A stretch of 64,000 nt of DNA from Volvariella volvacea V23 (GCA_000349905.1 KB722760.1:332005-396004), one strand, 5' to 3'. Shown: positions 24,994 to 39,795, numbered from the stretch's first letter. The notes: generated by a model from the sequence alone, not told the origin. Translations and numbers: made by a program.

Positions 24994-26162
24994 AATTCTC
25001 CTACCTAGGACTATAACCGAGCGCATGGAGCTTCTCCTTTTTAAATCCCTTCTCTGGCTCAAGATACCCTAACATTCCGTGGATTTCTAGCGCTCGAGGT
25101 TTTATGTTTCCTGAGGCTTAGAGACATCAAGTAGATGTTGCTCCGAGTCGTGAAGTGTACATATGAAATATAATCTAATTTTATATATATTGTAGTAGTC
25201 CCTTCTATTAGTTACTCTATTTATAATTTACCTCATAGAACGCGAGAACTACTTCGGGCACTCACTCTTTGTAGGACCGGTTTTTTCTTCTTGCTTTTCT
25301 TTTCTTTTTCTTTTCTTTTTTCTTGAATGTATGAATGAGATATAACAATGAATGTTTTGCACACCCAAACCATATATATACTTCCAATGCTTGTAGATGA
25401 GGCTGGAAGCTCTGACCACGGTATGAAATAGCGTTCCTTGGCTATACTGTTGTGCAATACGCTCAACCAAGCCTCTACAGCTCTACTCAACGATGATCGA
25501 TAGTCCGCAGATCAGGCTCATTTATATCAGTTAACGTATTCTTCCTTCCAATACAAATGGACAGGATACATATCATTGGGATATATGTGGAATTAGGGTT
25601 ATCGGACAGTCCAAAGACGCGTTATGCCGTGTGACAATCGTAAACTTTGTACCGCTCGCCCAACACCAACCCAGTCTACTTACTGAGCCTAATGCTTGAG
25701 TCTCCTTATAACCCCTCGGACCACCCCAACTATACTATGTGCTCGATCCGTTCTTCCCAGTGACATAAGCCTACCTATTCCCTAATTAAGCGCTAAAGAT
25801 CCGCTGGATCGCACTCTAAAAGGAGGGATTTCCCCGATAATTCGCACTTCCGATAATATGACGGGCTACCCGTTGGAGACAGTGGAGGTATGCCCTATTG
25901 CGCGCACACACCTGCAAGATCACTTCTGTTGTTCACGTATTCTCATGTTCGTGAACTCTGTAGTTCTGTGCTCCTGGAGCTTAACGACGAAGAGCTAGTG
26001 TGTAGGTATGCACCTCATTTTCCCCGTACTGTAGTAAGCCATATGGGATACCTCGTTCTAACGGCCCGTTTTGCTCCTCAGAAGCGCCGTCACGGGGCAC
26101 AACATTGAATTCAAATCCTACATAAAATCCCTGGTTCAAACACTCTTCTAAGCTCATTGAAG
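24994..26162. other. Intergenic region, no gene seen
   Basis: It contains a long polypyrimidine run (about 25270-25325, T-rich with scattered C) and an A/T-rich TATATATATACTT stretch near 25371. Short frames on both strands overlap these simple sequences and are not credible genes. The last few hundred bases should hold the promoter of the secreted propeller gene. Confidence 0.4.
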
Positions 26163-27492
26163 ATGATCTCCCTTTCATCTCTCGTATGCTTGATTTCGGC
26201 CCTGGCATCATGCATAACTCTCGTTACTGCATCCCCGCTCAATATTACGGGACCAGCTATTTCACCGGAAGCCTTTAAGCGTGCAGTAGCGGCGCCCTAC
26301 GTGTTCACTGCATTTACATCTGCTTCAGAGTCCAACCTCTACGTTTATACGTCAAACGATGGCCTCAATTTCTCGCTTTTGAAAGGTCCAGCGTATACGC
26401 CACCATCAGGATTGATTCGGGATCCAAGCCTTATCCTTCATACCGAGTGAGGAATGCCCCAGCATCGTACCATTAGTAGTTCTAACACTCAGGATGCAGC
26501 GGAAGATACTATATCTGCTGTACGTCTCGTGCTATTGATAATCCCGAACTTAGTGCGAGCATTACATTACGCCAGACACAACGAACTGGACCGGAACCAA
26601 CTTCGCAATCGCGGTGAGCCGTGACATGATGACCGCATTAAGCCCAACTTCTCACTTCGATTTTAATATAGAGCAGCACAGACCTTTTGACTTGGAGTCT
26701 AGTGGCTACCATTTCTACTGCTTCATCCGTTATCACACCTGTAAATACGTGGGCGCCAGTATGTTTAACCTTTGTCCTCGCAATTTAGACAGTCTGACCT
26801 TGCCATAGGAATTCTTCAAGGACCCAAGGACCGGGCAAATTAATATCATCGTTTCGCTTTCTACCGGAAGCTATGGGCCATTCCTTCCTTACGCATTCAC
26901 GGCACTCGATTCCTCTTTAACGCGATGGAGTGGTCCAGTCGTTCTCTCAGGGATCTCAAATGCTGGTCTTGGTTACATCGACAGTTTCCCTGTGTACTAT
27001 AAGTAGGTCCCTCAACTGGCCCGGACTCTATAATTACAACGCACTAACATCACCCGCTCAGTGGCCAATATCACCTCTTCGCTAAAGCCGAAACCAACGG
27101 AAAGAAGGTTATAGAACATGCCGTCGCTTCTTCACTCACCGGTCCGTACACATTTGTTCAAACCGGTAATTTCGCCGGGTGGGGTCAGGCGGAAGGTGGT
27201 TGCGTAGCCATTCTGCCTAATGGAAGATTCCGTTTGTACGTACTGCTCTCTGCGACCTGTCACCTAGTCGCACATCACTTATTGGCATGAATTCCCTCCC
27301 CCCTTCAGGTATGCTGATGGTTACAGCTCTGGTAAGTACATCCTCATCGCAGGATAACAATTGCTGAGTATGCTTGAATTGACAGGCAAATACATTTACT
27401 CGGATTCAAGCGACTTGTATAACTGGTCAGCAGCTCAGACTCTCCCAGGTTTAAGTGGTTTTGTTCGTCACGGGACCGTTTTGAAGCAGTGA
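26163..27492 (+). CDS. Secreted GH43-like five-bladed beta-propeller protein (308 residues)
   Basis: Eight exons: 26163-26446, 26500-26519, 26576-26613, 26672-26758, 26809-27002, 27062-27235, 27309-27331 and 27386-27492. All phases close and introns are 50-73 nt. Residues 1-23 form a signal peptide (ISLSSLVCLISALASCITLV). The mature protein looks like a GH43-type arabinanase/xylosidase fold: RDPS with Asp87, YIDSFPVYYNGQYHLFAK with Asp201, and WGQAEGG with Glu252 sit where the family places its base, pKa modulator and acid. The length matches single-domain GH43-like proteins. It is probably extracellular and acts on arabinose- or xylose-containing plant polysaccharides, but the substrate cannot be read from sequence. 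The tiny second exon (20 nt) and the GTACGT donor after it are needed to keep the frame. Confidence 0.8.
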
Positions 27493-28683
27493 GGAACGTC
27501 AGCAATTGTATCAACTCGAGGCTTCTTGAGCCCCAATCCATTGTACTTGTAAAGTCGTCATTGATACAATTGATTGAGAATTATTCAATCTTGACCCTAT
27601 CATGTTGCATACTCTGGCCTTTCCCATAGACATTCCATGACATTAACTGTGAGTTGGGCGTCTAATAGAGATGGCCCCCTGGGGGGTGCTACATCAGATT
27701 CAAACGTCTTACTCCGAGTCCACCTATGCCGCCTATCACACCCTATAAATAATTCGTGATTGTGACGGGATCCCCTGCGGCGGTGAACATGGGTGATGTA
27801 TATGAAGCGCAGTATAGGCCGGACGGGGGATTGGCACTCAATTCGGGCATGTGGCTAGTGCATTTAAGTGGAGGATTGGATGTAGTCGCCTCTTCTAGTC
27901 GCCAACCAACCACACAGGTCAACCATTTAATGCTGAATAAGTTACCCATAGGACTGTTCAATCTGCCGATTCTTTGGGTTAAGTCAACTCAATGATATGA
28001 TCAACGTCTTTGAGGTCGGCCTAGGGTTGTGGCGTCAGGAGCTACATGCTGGTACAACGTGTCAGTGATCTGGAATACTTTCATAAGCACTAGCATGATC
28101 ATATGTTCAAGTCAAGTCCTCTGAATTAGGTAGTTGATCCAATGCTATCACCAATTCACTATCATGCATGGCATACAGCACATCGCCACGTTCTATATAG
28201 GAATAGATGGCCAGGCGCTTGGCCCTGGAGTAGACGAAAAGAAGGCGAACAATTGACTACTCCCTGACCAGGTGATTCCGTAGCGCTGTTCTCGAATGTC
28301 AGGGAACTGGAGTTAACTTGAGTTGAACTCTGTGCAACCTCAATCACCCATTGGAAGAGAACTTTGCACAGGACTCGTGTCTTCAAGAGTCTGTGATCGA
28401 TGTCACAACTATGATTCTCTGCCGAAACGTGGTGGACTGAGCTTGTGCAGGCATCCTATCAACAGATCCTCATCACCACTTGGGCAACGGAGTCAATGTA
28501 ATGCCGGGCTGGCCAGGTTCAACGTAACCAGGCATCTCCACTCTAAGCCAGACCACGAACGCGACCCCACAGATAGGTGATCCAATACGTGTTCACACCC
28601 GCCACAATTCCCCTTCCATTGTCACCACCGCCCCCAACACAACCTTCGAGCACACTCGAATTATTTACAAGTACTCTCCCGGC
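27493..28683. other. Intergenic region, no gene seen
   Basis: No supported gene. The frames at 27756-27995 (plus) and 27743-27961 (minus) are mutual antisense shadows without recognisable motifs. The end of the interval (28560-28683) resembles the region just upstream of the paralog at 24178 and probably carries the promoter of the next gene. Confidence 0.4.
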
Positions 28684-29395
28684 ATGTCAGTGCGGCGGTC
28701 CAAGCGACAAATGTTCAGGGAGTATCTCAAGGGAGGAGCGCCACACGAGCAAAGGCGGCAGATTTATTCTCGTTCGACCAAGAACGAGCAGATCAGTGCT
28801 TCGGATGACGATGCTATGCTAGTTTACCTCGTCTCTCCCCCGATTCCCCCCGGTGTACAAGTGGGGTCTGTGAAATTCACAATAAAGAGTTGTGACCAGG
28901 GATGGTGCAGTGATCGCGGACCCCTCAGTATGTGTTTTTCTTCAGTTTTTTAATTGTGTTATAAATTTCGACTCACCTCATCTCGTGATTAGAGCCGTAC
29001 GAAGACTCTTGGACTTGGTTTAGTGCCGTCGCCATTTCGGAAGGCGAAGCAAACAATATAGGGGATCCTGGAGGCGTTCAGAGTCTTATTACTAGAGCTG
29101 TACTAGTTCAGCGCAACAAGCGTGCAGATTCAACAAAGCGAATGCACGAAGTGTTTTGGAGAAGGGGCGAGAATCCGAGTCGTCACGTTCGACAGAATGT
29201 GGACGAGGATGGTAAAGGGGATGGCCATGGATTTGTGGAGAGCCTCAAACCTCATGATAGAATCGCACTTATTGCTTTCGCTCGGGTGAGTGGTGAGCTC
29301 TTCGCTGCGACGACTTTACCCACTAAGGTTCCTGGACTCAGTACTCTGGTTGGATAAATAATATATATGAGGCTAGTATGCAGATATCATTCTAG
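28684..29395 (+). CDS. Small beta-sandwich-type protein, copy 2 (196 residues)
   Basis: Exons are 28684-28927, 28993-29285 and 29342-29395, with introns of 65 and 56 nt; phases close. It is a clear duplicate of the gene at 24178-24993, with the same intron positions and the same blocks: DAMLVYLVSPPIPPGVQVGS, SCDQGWCSDRG, SWTWFSAVAIS, LVQRNKRADSTK, VDEDGKGDGHGFVESL and IALIAFARYSGWINNI. It differs by a different basic N-terminus, a small insertion in the central loop (EVFWRRGENPSRHVRQN) and a stop shortly after the final strand, so it lacks the Pro/Gln-rich tail of copy 1. Unknown function; no signal peptide or membrane segment. Confidence 0.75.
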
Positions 29396-31282
29396 CTCCA
29401 AAGATTTTACGCGGGGTACTGCTCCTACTTAGGGTTGCCCTCTCGCCTAGGCGTCTCCTCCCTAGCTTAAATTCTTGTCCAAGTCTCTCCGAGTACCACT
29501 GGTAGGATACTCTGGAAGTTCCTGGTGCTCTCGGTGCTTCTACTCAGTATGCTTGTAGTGTAAAGGTAGGAGACATTAGCCAAATAATTGTCCAATAGGT
29601 GTATATGCCAGTACCGACAGTTACTTCGATAGCGCTTGTGATGGAACTGATAACGAGACTCACGAGAACATCGTTATTTTTTTCCCCCCTTTACTTATTG
29701 ATGGTTCAAGAAAAAACCAGCTGAGATTTTTGGTTGGACTTTATTCGGGTGCTGCTAATTCCGACGTTCTCTTCAGCCTGAGGGAAGTGGGCTGGATTTT
29801 CAAACTGCTTTCGACGTTCTTATTTGATGATTGGATGAAACCGCCAGATTTCGGAATCGGCAACCGGATGTCAACGCAAGATGGCTTGGAAATAAGCTTG
29901 TGCGCGTCTGGTACAATCCAGATGCGTGCTATACACCCAAATCCTGGACTTCAATGCTCGGTCTTGACGACTGGGGTTCAAGCGTCGAAATTGACATCGG
30001 CATTGACGATCACACCTCGTCCAAGAACATAAAACTCGCAATAGATATCAAATAGTAATGCAGACATCAACAAAAGAAAGAAAGACAAAAACCAGAGATC
30101 GACAAAACACTAAGCTAAGCCGAGTCAAGCCTCATCGTGGGGTGCACACAAAGCTGAGCAGGGCAGAGCCAGGAATAAAAGAGCCAATGATCACGAGAGC
30201 CATGGCGAACACTAGAGCTAGAGCTAGAGCTAGAAAAAAATGGTTGGTAGGTGCAGAAGAACAAGTATAGCAAACAAGCCGTTGAGGCCAACACTCCGAA
30301 TATAAACAGCCGAAAGAGAATAAAGAGGAAAACTTACAAAACAGTATGGAATGAAAGTGTGACAACACAAGAAGAAAGAAAAACACTAGTCAAGTAGGAG
30401 AAAAAGAAAGAGGAAAGGAGAAAAAGGGAAAGATAAGAGAAAACCGTCTCTTCAATGAATGATGGGGATGACTTTCTATCGGCCTAAGCTATAAACTGTT
30501 GGATGGAAATACACGAAACCATAATCATAAAAAGAATCATGAAATCTCGTGCATGAGAGAGTGTGTATGGGATCTAGGTTCGTAGATAGTGTCGTCAAAT
30601 GTCTTGTCTTGTCTTGTCTCGATACGCAAAAAAAAAAAAAGCGCCATGAAGCGTGGGATGTATGCTATAGGACCGGGGGAGGCGAGGTGGAGGGGTGGAA
30701 GAGGTATCGACAATGTGACACAGACACGAATCGTTTCTTCAAGATCCTGGATATGATGGGGGATGGTGGGGTATATTCATGTGAAATATGAATATATGAA
30801 TGACCGGGTTGATCATGGTTGAATGAATGTCTTGTATAGTTCCTGAACGGCCTTGGCGTTCAGCTTGAAAGACGAGGAAAGGACCGATCTCGTAGCTTGA
30901 TCGTAAAGGTAACGAGAACTCCAATAGAGGTTGAGGTGAGGACGAGAGGGAGTAGAGATGACGAGACATTGAATGTGGAAAGGAAAGACGCAATAGATGC
31001 ATATATGCGTCAAGAAATCGAGGAGAGAGGAAGAGAGATAAGAAAACAAATGAAAGAGCCCGAACACATTCGTTTGCTTGATGACGATTTTGATCTTGAC
31101 ATAAACCGAAAGAAGATGCGATAGGAGGAAAACCCAAACAGCGACCGACAAACGATAACCCAACAGTCCGACTCGACCAAAGGCAGCCTAACACCACCTC
31201 CAGCCACACGAGTCAAACTCCACGCCCCGCTCCAGACAACAGCCTTCACGCGGGGACGTAAAGCCACAACCCCTCAACCATC
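29396..31282. other. Intergenic region with simple repeats
   Basis: It holds the 3' end of the small-protein gene and, from the other side, the 3' region of the polo kinase gene. One frame at 29831-30055 reads coherently (RWLGNKLVRVWYNPDACY, then SWTSMLGLDDWGSSVEID) and could be a decayed exon, but no partner exons or family were found. Simple sequence includes (GAGCTA)n near 30213-30233, (CTTGT)n near 30602-30618 and a poly-A run near 30628-30640. Confidence 0.35.
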
Positions 31283-34200
31283 TCATCTCAAAGTAACCTT
31301 CGAGGTTACCTTCGGCAACGCCCCCGTACTCGAATAATGCTGTTGCTGATAAACATACACCTGACCGCGTTCATCACCACCACCACGTCCGCTCCGTCCG
31401 CTCGAAGTAGTGCTCGTCCCACCACGGGCGACATTCAACGCCCCAAACTGCTCCGCAAGACCGGCAGTGCCGCCAGTCCCAGCCGTGCCCCCAACACCGT
31501 GGTTCAAATCTTCCGCTGATCCAGCAGCCGACGACGCCGATCCCGATCCTCCAACTGTGCCCGTGTTCGCGCTAGCCGATTTGATGCTCAAGAGCACCTC
31601 CTTGCAGTATTTGAGCTTGTCTGTAAGCTTTTGCAGGAACTTGACCTCGTCGGGGTTCATGGCGTCGATAACCGACTGAGGCTTCAAAGAGAACGCCATG
31701 ACTTGAGATAGAGTCCATCTTGTCATCTTGTACGATTTGTCGATGTAGGTGATCAAAAGACCGTGAGAGGACAAGATGAGCTTTGTGTGGTCGTAGAAGT
31801 TGAACTGCAGAGAAGAGAAAGAGAAGGCATGGTGTTAGCAAAAACGTTCAGAAACCGTGATATGGTTGGAAAAGAAAAGAGACGCCGAAAAGAAAAGAGA
31901 CGCCCGAAAGAAAAGACGGAAATGCGGAGCAAGGAAGCTGTAAAATGAGAACACCAAAACGGGAAACCTCGACCGAGGAAGTACAATCTCAGGGACGAAC
32001 ATTGCACTGCTACTGATATCAACGTGCCAACGCTGCAGGGAAGCATGATATGCCGCCCCCTTCTCACGAGCACCCAGGACCACCATAGACAATGACAACG
32101 ACGATAACGATGACTTACCTGCAACACATCATGGCTCAGCTTGAACACAATAACGTGCTTCATCCTCAAATACTTCTGCACCCACTCCATCCCCTTCGTC
32201 CTGCCCGTATCTTCAAATGTATACTCATACTGCGAGTACAGCCTCTCCATGATATACTTCTCAAAGTGCTTGAGCAGGTACACCTTGCTCTTGAGGTCTT
32301 CAGGATAGTTCTCAACCGTATAACTCTTGCGGTAATACACTGTCCCCTGGTGCCGTGACGTGATATAGTCAAAATGCCTACATGAAGCCGAACAGAAGCG
32401 TCAGCAAAAAGCTCATCAACCCCCAGGACCCATCAACCCAAGGGAAGCAAAGAACACCATCCACCCACCTTTTATCAGGACTCAAAACCAGCGAAGTGCT
32501 ATCATTAAAATGCACCCCCACAGTCCCATCCGTCAGCGCATACCCCATCCCATACTTGTTGCAGTAATCCACCCAGGAGACGATGAACACCCGCTCCTCA
32601 GGAATGGGCAGATGCGCGTCTTCCCTCGGATCGCGGAACATCCTCCCCGCTGCTCTAGCGTCGAAAGCTAGCGTCAAAACATGCGCCGCGGCGTCAAAGG
32701 CGTTGAGTTTCTGCTGAGGTGCGATAGCAGAAGATCCTGTAGCGGCAGCTGTCGATTGGGCTGTTTGATCACGATGGGCGGCACTAGGTACTATTAACAC
32801 GGTAAGCACTCCCAACCTCCAAAGTAAACGCTTATCGACTTACTCGGTGGGAGGGGATTCTCCTTCTCCCTAGCAGCTCTAATAGTCTCCCTCACCCTCT
32901 TCGAAGACACACTCGTCGCCGACGCAGTAGTCGGCAAGGGCGGAGGAGGCATATTCTCCCTCTCGCCCTCCGTCTCCCTCTCACCCTCGCCATCACCATC
33001 GTCTTCCTCCCTCACAGGCACCATCTGCGCCACAATCCTTGCCTTCTGGGACTCCAGCTCTTTCTTCTTATGCCTCATCTCCTCTTCCTGATCATCGCCT
33101 CTAGTTCTAGGCAACGCGCCCGTCGTCCCGCTCATAGCAGCTTGCTCATCAATCGCCTGCTGAGCACGGGCCTGTCGACTCTTAGTCTCCTTAGCGGCTT
33201 GCAACTTTCTCAACAAGTTGTTCTCTCCGGTATATCCATTGGTCGCGGCCGGACCGACGATCAAAGGCTGGCGAGCGGAGCTCAACAATGCCGAGATGGG
33301 CGAGCCGGGTTGGACAGCCTTCTGGAATTCTTTCTCCTGTTGGGCAATGCTGGAGGTGATGCTCTTGGTTACATTGTCTGTCGGGGCGTTTGCAGCATTG
33401 GAGTTGGAGTTGGCTGCTCTGGAGATGGAGATAGAAGTCTGTTGGTCTTCGTCAAGGAAAGCATGACGTCTGAGACGTCTGAGGTTGCTTTCAGATTGGG
33501 AACGAGTGATGAAACGGAAATCCGGGGGAGATTCGAGAGCAGAAACGGGAATGTATCCGGGAACGATGCCATTAATGAAGAAGGGGTGCTGAATGATTTC
33601 ATGAAGAGAAGGGCGCATGCTTGGGTCGGGCAAGAGGATTTGTTGAATGAGGTGTTGTACATCAGTGGAGATCTGACGGTCGACTGGGAATTCGTAAACA
33701 TTATCGCGGATGCGTCTAGGCAAACGATTTAGGAACAAGCAACGAGCCAGAGAAGACGGAACACCCACTGATAGATCACTTTGACTTCCTTTGTCTGGAA
33801 GGGCGGGCGACCAATAACAAAGGTGTACAGGATGACACCAAGAGACCAGGTGTCGACCTCGAAGCTGTGGCCATTGACGGTATCGAACAAGACCTCGGGG
33901 GCGATATAATTAGGCGTCCCACATATGGTCTTCTTACGCTCTCCAGGGTTTTCAATCAAGGCGGCCAGGCCAAAATCTCCGACCTTCACATTCATTTCCG
34001 AGTCCAAGAATATGTTACCCAGCTTCAAGTCACGGTGAATAACTTGATGAGTATGGAGATAGTGGCATGCTCCGATGAGCTGAACCATGAAAAAGCGGGC
34101 CTCGGGTTCGGTGAACCTTCGTCGGCGGCGAAGCATGTCCATAAGCGATCCGTTACAACATAATTCGAGGGTCATGTAGACGTTCTCGCCGTCTTCAAAA

Positions 34201-34851
34201 CAGTCTTGGAAGCGGACAATATTGGGGTGTTCGAGAGAGCGGTGTATCTTGATTTCGGCATATAGCTGTGGAGGGTGCGGGATGTGTTATGAGTGGTCTT
34301 AGAACGTGAAGGATGAGGTGGCCTACCTTTGTCTTTGCTTTTTTGGAGGTGAGAGCGCTCCTGGCGATGACCTTGCACGCGAACCTGACGCCGCGGGGAT
34401 CCTTTACTTCGTACACACGAGCGAAACCTCCCTGTGATTGAAAGACGGTGAGCCACGCAGCTCCGCAAGACACAGCCGCACAAGACAGGGGCTGATCAAG
34501 GACAAAACGAACCTCGCCCAGAAATCCAATACGGTTGAATTGCACGTGTCCACTGGTATCGCAGATGACCTTTGGAGGGGATGGTGGCGTGGTTTTGCTT
34601 TTTTGTCGCGGAAGAGGAGGTGAGGCGGGTTCCTTGATCTTGTCTGGTTGTTGTTGTTGGACCAGGACCTTCTGTGGGAGGTTGTGTAGATTAGCCTGTT
34701 GCTGAATCATTTGTTGTTGGGCCGCTGGGTGGTTGACAGCAGCATTGGAGAGGGGGTGGCGAGCTCTGGAAGCGACTGCGGGTTGCTGGGCATTGTAGGC
34801 GACGTTGACGGGGCGGCGATAGACTTGCGGGGGGTATACCTGGGCGGACAT
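31283..34851 (-). CDS. Polo-like kinase (Cdc5/Plo1 type), 971 residues
   Basis: Serine/threonine kinase of mitotic entry, spindle poles and cytokinesis. Exons are 34851-34513, 34431-34327, 34265-33769, 33715-32844, 32790-32469, 32377-32119 and 31804-31283. A Gln/Pro-rich N-terminus (about 105 residues) precedes the kinase domain. The domain has a glycine loop [13 protein letters not shown] across the first intron, ATP-site Lys in FACKVIA, HRD at 225-227, DFG at 245-247, and the T-loop [14 protein letters not shown] with activating Thr261. A long disordered linker rich in charged residues follows, then two polo boxes ([20 protein letters not shown]; later [18 protein letters not shown] and ITYIDKSY). 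The order kinase-linker-two polo boxes is diagnostic. The last intron is long (314 nt, against 53-91 for the others). It is longer than yeast Cdc5 (705), mainly through the N-terminus and linker. Confidence 0.95.
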
Positions 34852-36375
34852 GATGGAGATGGGAATGGCCTAACGCCAAAGATGAGATTGAGGGCTGAGG
34901 AAAAGGAGCTCAACGAAACGGAAACACTGCAAGCGCGACCGAGTCACGTGTTGGTTCACTTTTTCCTGACCGTGTAAACCCTAACCTTACCGCGTTGTAG
35001 GGAGGCAATGACATACTCAGGCTCTATCAACGGACTACGCTGCAGCGCATTGTCTGCAGAAAAGCTCGGTGCTCAAAGGTGCTCAGCGTCGGAATGGTCG
35101 GACCATCGCATCCCTGAGGGCCTCAACGCTGCCTCATGGCTTTTTAGTCTGCAAAAATGAATTCTTCCAGTGCTTAGCCGCCTCATGGCTATGTCCATCA
35201 CAGCTTGACCTGATTTCTTGCTCTCGTTCTCATCGGCACCCTCGATTCCTCGGTTTGTCAGCATAAAATTACGCTTGTTGCATTCTAAAAAACAGGGGAA
35301 TTACATCCTGACTTCTCACCGGTTCCACACCATCGCCGTGATAACCAGAGCGTAGTCGACAGGAGGCTCGAGAGCGAGTATTGACCGCCCTCCCATTCTG
35401 ATGATGTCAAGGATAGAATCCCGCACCGAGAACAAGGAACATGCCACCGAAAAGGAGAATGATGATTGCACTCGAGGAGCATCAAGTGTGCGAGTGCCCA
35501 CAATGACAACGCACATGCGAGCGCCAAGGGTGCGCGAGGTGCCCTACCCCACAGATTATATAGGCTTTTGGCTGCCAGAGACCGAGTAGTGGTCGTAGTT
35601 ACGTTCAGAGACCCGATATATCCGTGGCCACCCAGAAGGCAACCTGCACATCCTGTGCAGCTTGTTGCCTTCGAGACAGTCAGCCGCGACTTGGGGCTGA
35701 TGTTCCTGGAAACAAAATGCCTCGTCGTCCTGGTTGGTGATCTGAGCACTGACGTAGATGACGGGCTCAAAGCCCATCTGCCATATCTTATCAGCGTTGG
35801 GCCGTTGCCTGGCACATTGTTGGTGGATTTGATGTCGCCGGGTGGAAGCATCACCACTGCGGCGCGGCCATTGCAACTGCTCGTCGAATCAGTTTAACCA
35901 CCACGGCCTCTTTACGCACACACGTTTGCCCACAATCTCGGGTTGTCTTCAGCGTCCGAGTGCCTTGGACCCTGAGCTTGCTTTGGGCATCATTAAATGG
36001 CCACGGTGGCGGCGTCACTCTAGAACAAAAGTAATACAAGAGCTGGCATATTGCATGACATGGTACAAAGACAATAGCAAACGCCCAAGGCGAGCGCGGG
36101 GAGTGATGGAGACCGCGCTGATGATTGGGCAGTGGTCGGATCACAAAGATGTGGGATTACTGGACAGAGAAATGGAGATATAAAGTTGGATGTCTATGTT
36201 GGTAGCAAACAAGGTGATTGCCATGGCAAAGTGTTAGGCCTTTCTATTGGAACTTCTACAATAGCCTTGTACTTATACCCTTTCCATTTTCGTCACTTTT
36301 GTAACCCGCTTCCCATTTCTTCCCCTTCCTCCCTCTTGTTCCCCGACTCTCTTCTCTCCGTCCTCCATCCTCACA
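34852..36375. other. Divergent intergenic region between polo kinase and MAP kinase genes
   Basis: It must hold both promoters. Overlapping minus-strand frames at 35285-35857, 35556-35876 and 35316-35516 read partly like real protein (for example QMGFEPVIYVSAQITNQDDE and IIRMGGRSILALEPPVDYAL). They could be exons of an uncharacterised small gene, but I could not join them with consistent splice sites. I see no recognised family. Confidence 0.35.
36308..36374 (+). promoter_or_regulatory. Pyrimidine-rich leader tract of the MAP kinase gene
   Basis: A C/T tract of nearly 70 bases ends directly at the start codon (36376). Such tracts commonly surround transcription starts of well-expressed fungal genes. 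The role is inferred from position only. Confidence 0.35.
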
Positions 36376-38191
<1,816 letters not shown>

Positions 38192-39227
38192 ATCTTTCGG
38201 CCCGTGCTCGCGCATATCTATCAGCATGACCTCTCGGCGTTACGAGCAATCGCCAGCCAGTTGAGCTGGGTGGCTGACTGAACACAAATGTGAACCAACA
38301 CTGAAAATGATTCGACCAAGAACACAGTAAAGATTTACAACCGCGACGCCTACTATTTACTACCCCCCCTCGTTCTCCCCTGCACGTCCAACATCTAACC
38401 TCCCATCTTCCATCCTTACCTACCCACACGATCACCAACAAAGCTATCTCTAGCTCCCTTCAATATCCCGATCCTATCTCGTTCCCCCGTCACTCATCGT
38501 TCTTCCTATATATCCTACATATCTGTGACCTGTCATCATATGCTCCTTGTCTTGGTTTAATGGATTGTCCCTTGTTCGTTCCCTCGGCTGGTAGTTTGGT
38601 TGAGTGTGCTTTTGTCATCTCGTCTGGTCTGGTTTGATTTGGTGTGAATAAAAGAGGTTTGATGCCGTGGTGATGGATGGATGAATAGATGGTGAGTTCG
38701 GGGTGCCTGATGGGCAACTGGTAACTGGCGATGCTATGGAGAAGGAAGCGCGAGGAGACGGAGAATGGGACTGCGGGTGTTCGCCGTTTAGATAATTCGT
38801 CGGCGTGTTGCGCCCGCGCGCGTGTGTGCCTACTTACAGAGCTGCTGGTGGTGTATCGCGGTCGTATTATCGCTGAACATTTGGTATGGCTTCCGGTGTC
38901 GCTTGGGGGGTTCCGCACGTGTGCACCTCAAAAGCTCGTCATCTCAGGTGTTACCGCCGTCTCTCTCGTTCTATGTCAAGAACAGCTCCAGGGAGCGACG
39001 AGTCCCACTCATACACCGTACATGTACAGACAGCAAACTCATAACGCATGGGGTGTTCGCGCACGTCTCGGTGAACACAATGTTGAGAACTACACGTTCA
39101 GCTCAGCATCGACCTCACAGCGCATACGTGCGCTTGCTCATGCAGTACAGTGCAGTGCAGTGCGGGTGTGGTTGTATATTGGGGGTGCAGGTAGGTGGGT
39201 GCAACTAATGATTGACAAGTGGGATAG

Positions 39228-39247
39228 GTGGGTGGGTGGGTGGGTGG
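39228..39247. repeat. (GGGT)n microsatellite
   Basis: About five GGGT units in tandem, G-rich on the plus strand, in the 3' region between two convergent genes. Confidence 0.8.
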
Positions 39248-39601
39248 TAGTACGATGTATGCGGTGGTGTACATATATGCGTGAAAAATGCAGGGTACGG
39301 GTGCAACAGTGCAGGGTGCAGGGTACGGGCGCGAGCGCAAGTGCAAGTAGTGGTAGATAGTAAAGTGTACGGCGTGGGGGTGGTGTAGAGAGTGCGGGTA
39401 GTGTATAGATGATGGTGATGGCGATGATGATGATTTGCGATACTAAGAATAAGAAACAAACAACAGGTAAGAGGCACAAGGGACATAGCAAAGATGACAA
39501 GAAACGGTGAAAGAAGGGATGAGTGAAAGAAAAGGCAAGAGCTCCTCGACGAACCTCCCTCTCCCCATGCTCGTGCTATGTACAAACCAACCGACTAGCC
39601 A

Positions 39602-39620
39602 ACCGACCGACCGACCGACC
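39602..39620. repeat. (CCGA)n microsatellite
   Basis: Nearly five tandem ACCG/CCGA units, flanked by related AACC-rich sequence on both sides. Confidence 0.8.
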
Positions 39621-39795
39621 AACCAACCCAATCAACCAAACAAAAGGAAGAAAGAAAGAATCGACAGCAACGACAACAGCTACAGAATCAATTACAGCCG
39701 TAAAAGCCTAATCCTGAGGCACATCTTAAAGAAAGAAAGAAAGAAGAAAAAAATCAGACAGAAATCAGAAAGCAACGACCCAAGAAACATCCGCT

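Larger units (their letters stand above)
38192..39795. other. Convergent 3' intergenic region with simple repeats
   Basis: It lies between the 3' ends of the MAP kinase gene (plus) and the G3BP-like gene (minus). The many open frames are products of simple sequence: a CAGTG-rich patch at about 39142-39165, (GGGT)n near 39228-39247, (CCGA)n near 39602-39620 and A/G-rich runs up to the stop codon. No gene supported. Confidence 0.5.

Noticed and set aside
26500..26613. Apparent frameshift in the second exon of the GH43-like gene
   Set aside because: A 56-nt intron (26520-26575, GTACGT donor, CAG acceptor) removes the discrepancy and gives the family-like GRYYICYTTNWTG, so the gene is intact.
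38731..39585. Several open frames over 100 codons in the convergent 3' region
   Set aside because: They arise from simple repeats, overlap on both strands and show no conserved motif.
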